NCBI GenBank assembly: GCA_948470475.1
Contig: OX419347.1
Span: 14,633,675-14,697,674 of the forward strand
Length of the DNA stretch: 64,000 nucleotides
From: Galaxea fascicularis
Lineage: Eukaryota; Cnidaria; Anthozoa; Scleractinia; Euphylliidae
Direction: 5' to 3'
The stretch's first letter is position 1. The number at the start of each line of letters is the position of its first letter. The translations under genes were made by a program, and so were the position numbers. Below are positions 10,931-22,500 of this stretch, piece by piece. The notes below the pieces were generated by a model. That model was given only the letters and a program-made list of their open reading frames with translations. It made no database searches and had not been told where the DNA came from.

Positions 10931-13900
10931 TTAAATCGGTGCCACATTTCGCTGAACACTTCTCAGAAACTGTAGGAAGGCTGGAAGCTTCGCCACAATC
11001 TGTTCTGGTTCCCAGTTCCCTTCATCGAGTACTCTGTCCCATTCATCACAGTGAAGATGTATATCCGTCTAAATGGACAAAAAAGTAAACAAGATAGAAT
11101 AGAAATCGATTGCAGCGGAAAAAGTAAAAGACAAAGGTTTTGAACGAGGACACAGCTGGTAAGCAGACTACTAATCAACAGAAGTACATTGTATACCTAT
11201 AACCGCCCATATCTCCTCTTCCGGGAGGATTTTTCCAGCCTTGGTAATTCCCATCACTTTTGGTTGTGCTTCCATACAGGCAGTCAATTCAATTTTGAAC
11301 CCCCCTTCCTTCCCCAGTTCAATTATGGAAGAAAAGGCGCCTTTTGCTTTGAACTCGAATACGCCATTGATTTGCGGGAAGGAAGTACTATTTGTCTCTT
11401 AATTCAGTCCAAGATCTTAATTATGATGCACGTATAATATGTGGTTACAAGCCCTTTTCAAAGTCTACAGTACCTTTGCAGGAATGTCATCGATGCTAAT
11501 CGTGCCCATATTGCAGGGATCCACAGTTCTCGCTTGTTCTTTGCACACTGTCAAACTGAAATGCTCTCCATCCCGTTCGTATTGATACGTCTGGCGAAGA
11601 CTGCGACGCTGGTAAAAGAGGTCAAACCCGTCTTGCAACTGCGAAGTTGGTGGCAGTGTCAATTCATTTTTGTCAATCTTCATTCCCATGAGATAACTTT
11701 CTAAAATTTTATCTTCTTCGTCGTCTTCTGGGCTCCTGGAAGCATCGATTTTGCCTTAAAGAAAAGAGGGGGAAATAGGGGGAAATTCAGAAAACGACGG
11801 TGTACGCTTTTTTAGTACGCGGTGCCTGATAGGGCACAAATTACAGTTTTGGTCATTTGGCACTCTCAGCAGCACTGGCTGGTTCCCCTGTGTACTGTGT
11901 TTAATGGTAGAAATATCTCTTCAGGTGTGACGGTTTTGAAAAGAAAGCTGCTGGGTAGAATTTTTTTTGGTGCTGATGCAGGAGGTGGTTGGTCAACGGA
12001 TTTTGAAACTGTGGATGAAATCCTAAAGTTTTGACCAATGAAGTGAAAAGCTACTGAAGCAGTACTCTCCTGTGGTGCTGTTTATTATAATACATTAAGT
12101 ATAATTCTTACTTTGATTCTGTGCATGAAATCCTAAAGTGTGACCATTTAAATATAAGTTACTGGGCAGTACTTTCCTGTGGTGCTGTTTATTATGCTGT
12201 ACAAGGTGGTTCTAACTTTTGAGTCTGTGCATAAAATCAAGTGATTTGTGTAACGTCAGTAGATGGTACTGAACACTCTGGCCGTTGAAGTGATTAGTTA
12301 ACGTGAGTGTAGTCCTTCTCAGGACGGCTCCGAATAAAGTTTTCATCGTCGTCTTCGTAGCCTCCCACGCAGTCGTTTTTAGGGGAGTCGTATTTCACCT
12401 CCTCCCGAAGGAGGTTTAATACGACTCCCCTAAAAACGACTCCGTGGGAGGCAATCGCCTTCGTGACGTCATGTTAAATTGGAGTGCCCGACAGATCGAC
12501 CATTTTTACACCAAAAAATATATTTTTTTTGTCGACTAGTGGGGTGCAGCCCCCCTTCTCCCCGTCCCAGCACCCCCGCCCCGTGCGCCGATGATTACAA
12601 TCACCCGGACGATCGTACTTCATTTAGTTAAGATAGAAATCAATCGCACAGTTTTCTGTCTTAGCGAGTATTGCTTCCTCACATGTTCTTATTGACAAAC
12701 GGCAATCCAGGCCTTTAGCAGGCATCAAAATGTCCACTTTCATCTGGTGGTGAAACGGAGAGCAGATATGGAAGTGCGGAGCACTGGACGTGTCTCCTCC
12801 TTCATCGCACAGTACTTGAGATAGGGCGTTTTTAACAGGAACAGGTGCTGAAGCAGAGAATGCCATGGTAGACTGAGACTCCGTGCTACCTTGTTCTCCA
12901 TCATTACGTTCGATGAGCCAGGCCTGAAACAATTTACGTCGTAACCACAGTTTGAATGAGTTTTAACACGGCATCCTTGTAAAGCAGCTTTTAGTATGTA
13001 GTTAATGTATTTTAGGTTAGTTAATTTAGTTGGGGATAATTAGTTAATCTTGTATCATTTTATAATCTTTGCTGAAGGATTTACGTGTATAAATAAAGTT
13101 ACCGTTGACACTACCAAGTCACGGAGTGTTATTCCTTCCGACGCTTTAAACTTAAAATTGTATTGTATTGTAATGTCACTTGACGCATTTGGAGCATTGT
13201 TGCTTAAATGTCTTTGATTTGAATCACACTTATCATCATCATCATCATCATCATCTTCCTGTTTTGGAAAATTTTACAAGAACAGTTTTGAGATAAGTAT
13301 ATCCCCTATAATTTTACCTGTTATCTTCACATTAGGATGGGATGGGGAAGGGAAAGAAGGAAAACAGAATCCTACTGCGATCAAGGCTGAAGGAGTTACT
13401 AACATAGTCAAGCAGAAGAAGAGGGTCAAATACCTTTACTCGGACGTTCCTACACGACGGAGTGTAGAAAGTGAAGTCTTGTCTTATATCTTCTTTAGTC
13501 GATTTTGATGGCAGATCAGTGATGGCCTGAACTTCCATTTCCTCCACACCCTCTTTGAAGGATGTTCCCCAGCTATTACTATCGGCCGCTTCAGTTTTTT
13601 GTATTATCTCCTTCAGCGTAAAGGTTTCTCCCAATTCGTCTATGTAATAGATACAAAAGATGAGATAAAAATTTAATGACATGGAATCGTGAGTTAAGGT
13701 GAAAGAACACGACCTGCATGAATCCGAAATCAAAAGTAATGGGACCGCAGCTTTTTCTGCCAATGTAATTCCACTTTTCACTTTCGGTGCAGGCCATCTC
13801 CTTGCAAGCTTAAGGCCGGCATATTTTGAGCGTACATTAGTCTCACATGATGACGCTCTTTTCCTGCATGACCGAATCACTAATCGAGTGAAGCAATCGT

Positions 13901-16455
13901 GATCTTCATTGGAGGCTTATCTCAACGTGTAGTGGCTTCACATCCATTACGGTAATGACTTTATTGGCACTGAGAGGAAGGCTGTCCAACTCACCTTCAT
14001 CGACTTTTGTTATGTAGGCGTGCCCGAGATGACACCACATGTCAACTTTAACCTCGTCTTCTCCCTTTTCTTTGTGAATTTGCTTTAGCACCTCAAGCAT
14101 CTTTTCCTTTAGATTCTCTACGTCTGTGAAGCCAGACACTGTTTCCTGACGAAAAAGAAAAAACATTTTCAGCGGATTTACTGCCTTCCAGTCAGTGCTG
14201 GACTGAGCCCGCATTATTCAGATGTGGTGCCTCTCTTTTGCACACTCATTCCCAGTGTTTTTTTTGTAAGGGATGGGGTGGGGGGGGGGGGGGGGGTAGG
14301 TAACGCCCGAGGGAACGTGGTTGTCTCTTTTGCTCCACTAACTTCACGTAATATGCTTTCTCTACCACAATCTTCGAAGAAGGTTGAACATCGATCGGTC
14401 GTGTTGTTGCTCTACCTAATGCTTAATATTGATTGAACTGCTCTATAAAAGCCGAGCTACTGCAAACCGAGCTTAATTGAATAGTTTTAAACGTGTCTAA
14501 ATACGTTTAGCTCTGGATTATTCCTTGTTACCGATGCCCGAAACCGGCGATCGAGTCAGTTCACCGGCTGGTCTCATATCTGTGTTCTACCGTCGGACTG
14601 TAGTCAGACTGGCTTCTTATACTTGAGCCAGTCGTTTAAAGCAGTTAAGCGCTAGCAAAGACCAGCATCTAATTTATTCATACAATATGAGTACTAGATA
14701 AAGCATACTGGGTCTAATAATAAAGTGACACTACCCTACTAGCAGAGGTTTATTTTATCTTGTCGCTTCGATCTATTTCCGGAGAAAGAAAAAGACTGGG
14801 AAATAGAAGCGAAAGATAAACAAGCGTCTGCTAGCAGATTGCTGAGTAACAAAGGTAGCGGGTCCTGATTTTGAAGCAAATTCTCCTCACCAATACCAGG
14901 AATTCTAAGTTTAGAAAAGTGAAGAGAAATTTCACGTTGATATTAAAACAAAGTCAATTGCAACTTTTCAAGTTATCGAGATACCTCGTTTAACGGATGT
15001 TCAAGGAGCTCAAGTTTATAGCACGGCCCCTTTGAGTTTGCAAGAGGTAGCGGGACCGACGTCAGCTGAAACTCGTGATTGTCTTCCAGTTGGGCGGCGT
15101 CCACATAAACAAATCTTGTGAAACGCACTTTTGTCGTCCGGAAGCGATGTATCCAGAGGCTCTAAAAGAAGAAGAACTGAGAAATAAAAGTTTGTAACGG
15201 ATGGAAGGTGGTTGTTTCTGTGTTGGAATTACTGTGAGGATAGTGGGTTTCCTTATCTTGCGAAGCTCATAATCCATACAATCATACGGTCATACAATCA
15301 GTCCTTACGGATTGATTGTATGGCCGTGATCTCTTAAAAAAAAACACGTTTTATCAGTCGAAAGTATCTGTCAAAGTACAGAAGCAATGGCTCATAAGTT
15401 GTAAGATATCCCAAATTAAGGTTTCTCTTTGGTGGGAATTGCAGACGAAAGAGCAGCGTTAGCGTTCTCGCCGTCTTTTGAAAGTTGGGTAAAATAAAAT
15501 ATATTCAACTTCATTTCTCAGTCAAGCCCTAGTAACTGACGTATCTTAAAAAGATATCAAGACTTGCTTACCGCTATTTCTCTTATTTCTCGCACGGCTA
15601 ATTTCTCCGCTTTCTCCTCAGTTGACGCTGTGATATAAAACTCGTTGTTAATGACTTTTAATTTTACTTTAGTCTTGGTTTCAATCGTGTTTAAGTTCTC
15701 GCGTCCTTTGCCAATAACGTGGCGTATCACTTGCTCGGGTATCAGTAGGTTCTGAAGCTTTTTGAAGCCAACTCGATTTGAACTACCCTCTCCAGTGGCA
15801 TTCTGTAAAGCCAAAAGAAAAAAGTCCCGTTCAATCAAAGCAAAAGGCATGGTCTACAGTAACACCCCCCGGTCCACAATTAAAAAAAAAGAACCAGAAT
15901 ATTAAGAACCTGCGCAACCTGTAGGGTAAAAAGTTTGGCATTGAAAGCCCCTCCCCACCTCTTCCCCATAGGAACGTGTTGACCCTAAGAACGGACCTAG
16001 TATGAATGTAGTTATGTTTTGTTCACATCTTGGTTGAGTTTAATGGTAGTTCTCTTCTTTGCTCCATACGTTTTCTCTCCGGTAATTCGAGGACCAACGT
16101 TTTGTCAGTCGTAGCGACTGGCTATTACCTTCTTTTAAATTAATTTTGATTTGGTATTAGTTTATCCACTTACAGGATTAAGGACTTCTTCGATTATCTT
16201 CCTCGCTTTCTCACGCTGTTCTGCCGTCCCTCTCAAGTGCGCTTTATTGTCCTTAGAGATAGAGATCTGAGCTCCAGTTTGCTCTCTTATCTCCCTTACT
16301 CTTCGCCCCTGTTTCCCTATGACAAGTCCAACTTTATCCCTGGGAATTTCCATTACTTCTTCTTCTGGGTTTGCATTGACTGCAAGGGATGTATCATACC
16401 AGCTTGGATCACCTTTGTTTCGTGGCCTTCGTTTTCCTTTCTGTGGGTTTGACAT
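10931..16455 (-). CDS. KH-domain protein A (tandem paralogue of B)
   Basis: Eight minus-strand exons: 16455-16174, 15802-15572, 15161-14985, 14145-13995, 13639-13434, 12923-12683, 11754-11474, 11068-10931. Total 1707 nt, 568 residues, phases 0,0,0,1,0,1,0, the same as gene B. Residues 1-94 begin MSNPQKGKRRPRNKG, a basic tail, then a KH domain with loop GKQG (VGLVIGKQGRRVREI). Exon 2 holds a second KH domain whose loop reads GKGR (VIGKGRENL), so the last glycine of GXXG is lost. Exon 3 has FVYVDAAQLEDNHEFQL, exon 4 VDMWCHLG, exon 6 VDILMPAKGLDCRLSIR, and exon 8 ends DEWDRVLDEGNWEPEQIV. The C-terminal part is conserved with B but unrecognised. The ATG follows an acceptor-like TTTTCCAG by 2 nt, so a non-coding 5' exon is likely. 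A cytoplasmic or granule RNA-binding role is inference. Confidence 0.82.
11990..12250. repeat. 107-bp minisatellite, about two and a half copies
   Basis: TGTGGTGCTGTTTATTAT recurs at 12071 and 12178, a period of 107 bp. GATGAAATCCTAAAG recurs near 12013 and 12124, with a third diverged copy near 12228. Further decayed traces extend back to about 11850. It lies in the intron between exons 6 and 7 of gene A. Confidence 0.75.
12360..12452. repeat. 93-nt near-perfect hairpin
   Basis: Two 44-nt arms, 12360-12403 and 12409-12452, are inverted copies with few mismatches (arm contains AGTCGTTTTTAGGGGAGTCG). They flank a 5-nt loop, CCCGA. The flanks do not show an obvious target duplication. A CG-rich palindromic stretch with C- and G-runs follows at about 12540-12590. 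Both lie in intron 6 of gene A and would form a strong RNA hairpin in the pre-mRNA. Confidence 0.85.
13232..13255. repeat. (ATC)n microsatellite
   Basis: Eight uninterrupted trinucleotide units in the intron between exons 5 and 6 of gene A. Confidence 0.9.
14276..14296. repeat. Poly-G tract
   Basis: A run of guanines interrupted by one thymine (GGGGTG then 16 G). It sits about 130 bp upstream of gene A exon 4 and is a C tract on the transcribed strand. The exact length may be unreliable because such tracts are prone to sequencing error. Confidence 0.85.
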
Positions 16456-17658
16456 GTCTGGAAAACGAAGGCATTATCAAATGTGAAACAGGCAAACTAG
16501 TTGACATAAGTCATCTTAATTACATCATCACGAAAATCACATTTCAGTTGTATGATGGTGTCATTTTACACTGGAGCAGGTAAAATAGTCTGGTAAAAAC
16601 AAAACCTAAGGGATTCTGTGAAATGCCGTCTTGAGACGCCATTTGGATTGTAAATTTGTTATTGTTTTTAAACAAAAAAACAAAAAAACAAAAAATCATT
16701 ATCATAAGCTCTGCTCTATCGGATAAATTATTCAGGAGCAGGGTCGTCTTGAAATTGTCAAAGTAATAAATTAACATAAATTACCGCGCTCTCAAGTTAT
16801 ATGTTACCTCAAATACTCCAGATCCTCCAGTTTCTTTGTTATTTGATTTCTAAGTGAAGCGTATAACAGCTAGTAGTGTTATCATTACAGCGATATTCAG
16901 TAAGCTAAAGGGAGCTAAAGCATCAGAAGATTCAACAAGATTTCAAGTTCCTTTTGTCACGTATGCTTTGACAAAATGACGGCTGAAACATGACTTTGTA
17001 ATTAAGTAAGAAAAAACATTAACCGTCCGGACAGGCTTCTTGGAATCGATTCTCCCTTTACCTTTAGAACCAGGAAAATCTCCGCGTTCTACTGAGATTG
17101 ATAGCTGGGAATACCAACGCAAAAATGCAAGTTCACCTCAGTCTACAAACGAGGCAATTCTCCGCACCTAGCCCTTGTAAGGAAAATTTGTCGTTTCCTT
17201 GTTATGGCGGCCACCTGGATGAACGAGACTTCGATGAACAGCGAAGTGCATGAACTTGCTATTCAACGGTTGGCTACTTTGAGAAGTTTGGCGATAGAAG
17301 GTTCTGCTTTCTCTGTTGCAATTAGCGAGCGATTGTTTATACTATGACTGATTCCGAGAAACTGACCTTTTATTTCGCCTCCAGTCTCTCGGAAATAATG
17401 GCTCATGATGCAAACTCTGCTCACGGTAGGACAACAGGGGAGTTGGTAATTAAGCATTTTTCACTTCTGTAAAACGACGATGATCGCTGCAATTTTGCTA
17501 AGTAATCAAGACTTGCGCATTTATTTAAAGGAACTGAAAGTTGTAGAAGTGTTCAAGTTCCCAAGAAGAATGGGAATTGAACTGGTGAAAATTTTTTAAA
17601 TTACCCACCCCTCCCTTAAAAATAGAGTGAAGCTGTTGAATCCAGAACGTTTCTAGAC
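16456..17658. promoter_or_regulatory. Divergent intergenic region (gene A / 17659 gene)
   Basis: About 1.2 kb separates the start of gene A (minus) from the 216-residue gene (plus). It must hold the promoter of gene A and probably that of the 17659 gene, and may be a shared bidirectional promoter. A TTTTCCAG on the minus strand, 2 nt before the gene A ATG, suggests a 5' UTR intron whose first exon is in this region. No TATA box or CpG-dense core was obvious by eye. Confidence 0.4.
17204..17347 (+). CDS. Possible short ORF or first exon (47 residues)
   Basis: An ATG in good context (TTATGGCGG) opens a 47-codon frame beginning MAATWMNETSMNSEVHELAI and continuing with a helix-prone stretch (RLATLRSLAIEG), ending in TGA. 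It lies upstream of the 216-residue gene on the same strand. It could be an upstream ORF, an exon of a longer gene, or chance. No convincing donor site was found before the stop. Confidence 0.22.
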   Translation: MAATWMNETSMNSEVHELAIQRLATLRSLAIEGSAFSVAISERLFIL

Positions 17659-18309
17659 ATGGATTCTGACGAAGCTAAATTTATTGATAATTTAGTGTCA
17701 AGAGCTCTGATCGTGAAGGACAAGTTGCAGTTACCTCAAGTAACAAAGAAATGCCTAACTTTTCTGACCAAAGTGGAGATTCCCTCTGAGTGGGAGGAGA
17801 AAAGTTACAAACTTGATCAGAGCCTACCAACATATAAATACCGTCTTGAAATTTTGAAGAAATTTATTGACAAAAAGAAAGCTCAGGGCTCTAGTTGTGA
17901 TGGTTACACAGTCTTGGATGAACTCAAACAGTTCTTAGCAGAAAGTGGGTCGTTAATTGATGACAGTTTTTCTGAGTCAGCCCAGGATCAAAGACAGGAA
18001 GCAGAACTTGATTTGTTTGAACAAAACATCAAGCTTCAAGGTGTTGTGGTACGGAAATCTGAGAAACAACTGAAAGTTTCTGTTTTGGTTAAAAGTGAAG
18101 ATTATAGTAAACGACAGAGTGAACATGTCAGTGGTAACTTCTCTGAGTTTGTAGTTGCTCTTCAACATGAGGACAACCTAGATGAAGAATTTCATCTTAA
18201 AGTGGCTGTAGGAGACATTGTTGAAGTTACCAAGTGTAGGAGAAAGCAAGGAATGGCATGGGAACTGGAAGTTATTCAGTGGGTGAAAACCATAAATATT
18301 TCCTTATAA
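17659..18309 (+). CDS. Uncharacterised single-exon protein, 216 aa
   Basis: An uninterrupted frame from ATG (context GACATGG) to TAA, followed 32 nt later by AATAAA. Residues 1-110 are charged and helix-prone (FIDNLVSRALIVKDKL, YRLEILKKFIDKKKAQG). Residues 120-216 look beta-rich, with alternating hydrophobics (IKLQGVVVRKSEKQLKVSVL, HLKVAVGDIVEVTKCRR), which could be an OB-like or similar small barrel; that is inference only. No signal peptide or membrane segment is apparent. I do not recognise the family. Lack of introns among intron-rich neighbours suggests a compact gene or an old retrocopy. A reading as the N-terminal exon of the downstream helicase gene is less likely given the stop and nearby poly(A) signal. 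Confidence 0.68.
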   Translation: MDSDEAKFIDNLVSRALIVKDKLQLPQVTKKCLTFLTKVEIPSEWEEKSYKLDQSLPTYKYRLEILKKFIDKKKAQGSSCDGYTVLDELKQFLAESGSLIDDSFSESAQDQRQEAELDLFEQNIKLQGVVVRKSEKQLKVSVLVKSEDYSKRQSEHVSGNFSEFVVALQHEDNLDEEFHLKVAVGDIVEVTKCRRKQGMAWELEVIQWVKTINISL

Positions 18310-19539
18310 GTGCACCTAAACCCAAATTTTTTTTTCTCTAAAATAAATCTTTGCACTTTTTCAAAAAGCATTGCACCCTTGTTTGTTCTTTTTTGACAAA
18401 CATTGGCTTTTTATAGGTTTCCAAGTTACGAACATGTAAGCAATATTCATTTGGTATATATGGCCAAGTCAGAATTAAGAGACATTGGTCTGATTTGATA
18501 TGCATGCATGCATGTGTACAAAGACTTTGAATGCGATGCAATTCAGTTTGTGACGTCGTCAAATCAAGAATAGACTCACTCCCCTTCTCACTCTGACGCG
18601 TACCAAATGATGCTTGTTTTTTTGTAAGTCTATAAAAAGCCCTCATTTGGCAAAAAAGGCACAGTGCTTTTCGAACAGGTGCAAATATCTATTTTAGCGA
18701 AAAAAATATTTTAGGTTTAGGTGCTCTTTAAAGTTTAATATACCCTCTTCTAGAATGATTTCAGTTGGCTTAGTGCTTGACCTTAGCAGTAGCTAGTCCT
18801 GACTAGCCCAGAACTAGAAGAAATTTTGTTTGGGTAAATAGCAAAATTTGAGAACCACTTAGTCACTCAGGGCTACTCATAATAGAAGAGGGTTTTGACA
18901 TAGTATGGTTTTGAGTTTACTTGATTCCAAAAAAGAATGAAAAAAATTCCCCCAAACAAGGTGGGTAGTTGAAATATTGGTCTTGAGAGGCGATCTATGC
19001 TTGGGCACCAAATGACACCATTTGCCTAGTGAATTTTAGACTCCACTACCATGTAGGACAAAACTCTTGGGACGATTCCCGCTTTGAAGTCTATACAAAT
19101 CGTGTCAGGATTTAATAATATAGGGTCAGTCATGTACGGTGAGGATTTGAAGGCTACATATTTACTGTATAGCACCAGTGCCAAGTTCTTCTGAAGTATT
19201 CATGCTCAGGTCAGTCTTGTATGGAATGAAAAAAATCTCCCTGTCCTCCTTATAGATCGTCAAAATAATCTTCCAGTACTAAATCAAAAGTGACCTGCAG
19301 TCATATTTCTCCCTGAAGCTTTAAAATATAAACTCCTTATCAGATTTTCAAAAAGCCAAAAAGTAGCATTTCATGCAAATTTTTTCTTACAAGTTTCACC
19401 CATTAGAAAATTCATAAGGAATACTTATTTGTATAATACATATTTTCTAGTATTACATGAAAAATCATTTTCAGCTCTTTAATATGCTGTATTTTCAATT
19501 TGGTATTAGTTTGATTTTGTAATCTGTTTTTAATTCAAG
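18310..19539. other. Spacer between the 17659 gene and the first helicase exon
   Basis: The first 5' exon(s) of the ZNFX1-like gene should lie here or further upstream, because exon 19540 begins in phase 2. I could not identify one with a usable start codon and donor. The DNA is AT-rich with no clear repeats. Confidence 0.35.
18342..18347 (+). terminator. Poly(A) signal AATAAA
   Basis: AATAAA lies 32 nt after the stop of the 216-residue frame and follows a T-rich stretch. It supports a transcript end near 18360 and independence from the downstream helicase gene. Confidence 0.6.
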
Positions 19540-22500
19540 GTGTTTGAATTTAAGTGAGCCTGAAATTGAGATTTTTCTGAAGCTTCTGTCAAGCCGTCTA
19601 GAAAGTGATGGATCAACTGCAGCTGTAATTGAAATAACAAGGTATAGTGTGTTTGTAAGCAAATAGCATAACATATAAGTAGCTGTATGCTGTCTTCTGT
19701 GATTGGAAGAAATCCACGGATGCATGCGGCCCCATGGTTTGTTGTTAGTTTTTTCAACATCATTCAAATTATACTGGAGTTACAACAAAATGTAGGAAGA
19801 ATTTTCAACTTTCTCTAATCTGATGAACTGACATAATTTCATTGCTCAATGAGCTGGTGCTTATTTCATTTTCTGTTTCACTGGACATTTTAATTTTTGT
19901 GGGAAGGTTTTATGGATCTAATGTTAAGGCTAACATCTAATAATCTAACAACTACATAAAACACCACCCTGCCTCTGCAGTGCTCAGGGAGAAAGTTGGC
20001 TGGTACCCATATTTTGATTCTGGAGGTCCTTTGATGAGCGCAAGACTTACTGATCAGCGACAATGGGATTGCTCTACTGCTTTCATTGTAAACTCACTGC
20101 TAAATTTCTTCCTAGCATTTAGAATTTCCAGTATAATTATTAACAGGCAAAAGGTGGGTGGGTATACCATATCCAGTTTTGTATTTTTGCCAGATATATG
20201 TGCACCCTATAGATCACTTTCACTTACGTGACCAGCAGCCATATTGGTCCAGTGAAACAAAAGAAGGTATTTGCATAAAAATAGAATTCAATTCCCAGAG
20301 GGTTAGCCTGGTATACCAATATGGCCACCATTCCTTTGTTTTGGTACATGAACATGGCCGCTGTTACATCATGTGAAAATGATCTGGATGTTTGCTGATC
20401 GTAACGTTCTCTATGAATGATCTACTTATATATAAGCCAATGCTGAGTGAGACACAGAGAAAATTTAGTGGTGAACTATAGCTTGACACAGATTCCTCAT
20501 AGAGGATTCATTAAAGCGAAAAGATTAGTTCTCTTGTATATCTAAGCTCAACAAATAATAAATTTTAATATATTTTAAGAGTTTTTTAGTGTTTCAAGCA
20601 ATGTTGTGAGAGTGATTGTTAACACAAACATTCTGTCATCAACATGTGGTTTTTGAGAAAGAGCATGAACATCTTGCCAAATGTACAGAAACATCTTTTA
20701 TTCCTCTAATAGCAAATGGCTCACATCAAACTGCAGTGTGTAGTTTGTGGTTGAGAGAACAAACCAGTAGCTTAGGTCTCTAGTGTAATTTTGCATCCTT
20801 TTTGTAGATGTCGTGCTGCTTGGAATTACATTCTTGAGGATACAAAGAAAAAGGATGGCATGGAGAGGACATGTCAGATTTTAAAAATTGTCGACAAGAT
20901 TTGCTCCAGTGTTCCAATGTCAGACACTGTGAGTGAAATAATACGAAGTTTTCATCATACTGTTTTCTTCAAAGTAGTTCTTCCTGACTTCATTGGTGAC
21001 TTGACTGAGAAAAATTTTATCAGGTAACAAAAGTGTGCATGCATGGAGACAATTAATAAATTGTTAGGTCTTGAAAAAATACATCACTCCTTCCCTGTCT
21101 TTGTGAACAAAATAATGGGATTCTTTGCTTTCTAGACTTTTGTTAATTGCCCAGTATTTCACTCAAGCAGGTTTTAGATATATTGTTGGCTTATTTTAGG
21201 ATTGTGTTAATGGGGTTTTAAAAAATAAATGCCATATGCCAAGTAGGATTTGAGTGAAATGTCTTATTATTAATATTGAATGTCATAGGAAATGCCCTGA
21301 TTGTGTGTTCATTCATGATTAGGGTAGATCAATTCAAACATTAAGGGTAATGTGTAGAGGTGACAAGGAGACCATAATTTTTATGTAGATTGTTGCCATG
21401 TGCGCTGAGGAAGAATTGTACCAGTGTTAGTGAAGTCTATGAAAGGGAATCAATAATGAAACATTTGCAGTAATAATCATACAATTAAAATGTGAATGAC
21501 AACAATGTTTTCTTGGTGGTTCTTATCATAATCATGCCATTATTACCTGGTGTGAATATAGGGTGATGAGCAACTTAATATTCATCCAACCATCTTCCTT
21601 TACCCATGCTACTGGGGTATTACTATTATCTTATCATTGTTATGTTATTGTTATGTTTTTATCAGTTTTGTGTAGGGGATTTTTCACATGTGTATACAAT
21701 GCCCTTAATAGTTAATGAAGATTTTTTTGTTTTAATCTGTAATTTTTAGGTGAAAACATAGCACTCGATCTATAGTAAAAGAAATTACAAGCCTAGTTCA
21801 GTACTTTTATCACTATCACTTGTTGCAATCACTGTCGATGGTTTAACTCCTAAGTATGCTCTTTTTATGTTTTCATTTCAGCATGGTTCAGAAGATCCTA
21901 GAACATGTAATCACTGTCTCTCCTGCATCTGGTCTTCAGGTCTTACCAATGGCAACAGCTCTTGCTCATAAGCTAGTGAAAATTTCCAGTGACCTCCAAG
22001 TGGCATTAGACAATGGGGAGTCAGCTGTAAACTTCCTTGCAAAGTTGTTAAGAATCACTGCATCAAATGCACCAGGAGCCTGTAAAGATATTAAAGATTT
22101 ACCATGGAAGGAACTTCCTTTGATACCAATGGCAGAGGAGATTAAAAAACCTAGTAAGTAATTGTTCTGTGTAGAGACAATAGGGCTATTTATATGAGGA
22201 AAATAAGCCCCGGCTTACATACACAAGTAGCAGCTTGATTGAAAATTATGTGAACTTACCGTTTAAACACGCAGTGCATTTTAACCCATGCATTCATGTC
22301 TTACACAAACAGGAGCTTGAATAAGATGAGGGTTTTGAGCTTGGCTTAAGATGCAAAACTACTTAAATGGTATGATAATCATGTCTTGCTTGTGGCTTAA
22401 TATACAAGACAGGAATTCAAACTGCTCGACTGCTTCCACAAGTCCACAATAATATTGCTATGTCTGAGCCAACACATACCAACAACCAACACATACATGT

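Noticed and set aside
2023..16455. One large multi-KH gene instead of two
   Set aside because: Gene A has an in-frame stop at 10931 right after the exon equivalent to the last exon of B. The exon order then restarts with a KH domain, so two tandem genes fit better.
20158..20376. 72-codon plus-strand frame
   Set aside because: Most of it is the family 2 MITE; the second copy of the element lacks an equivalent frame.
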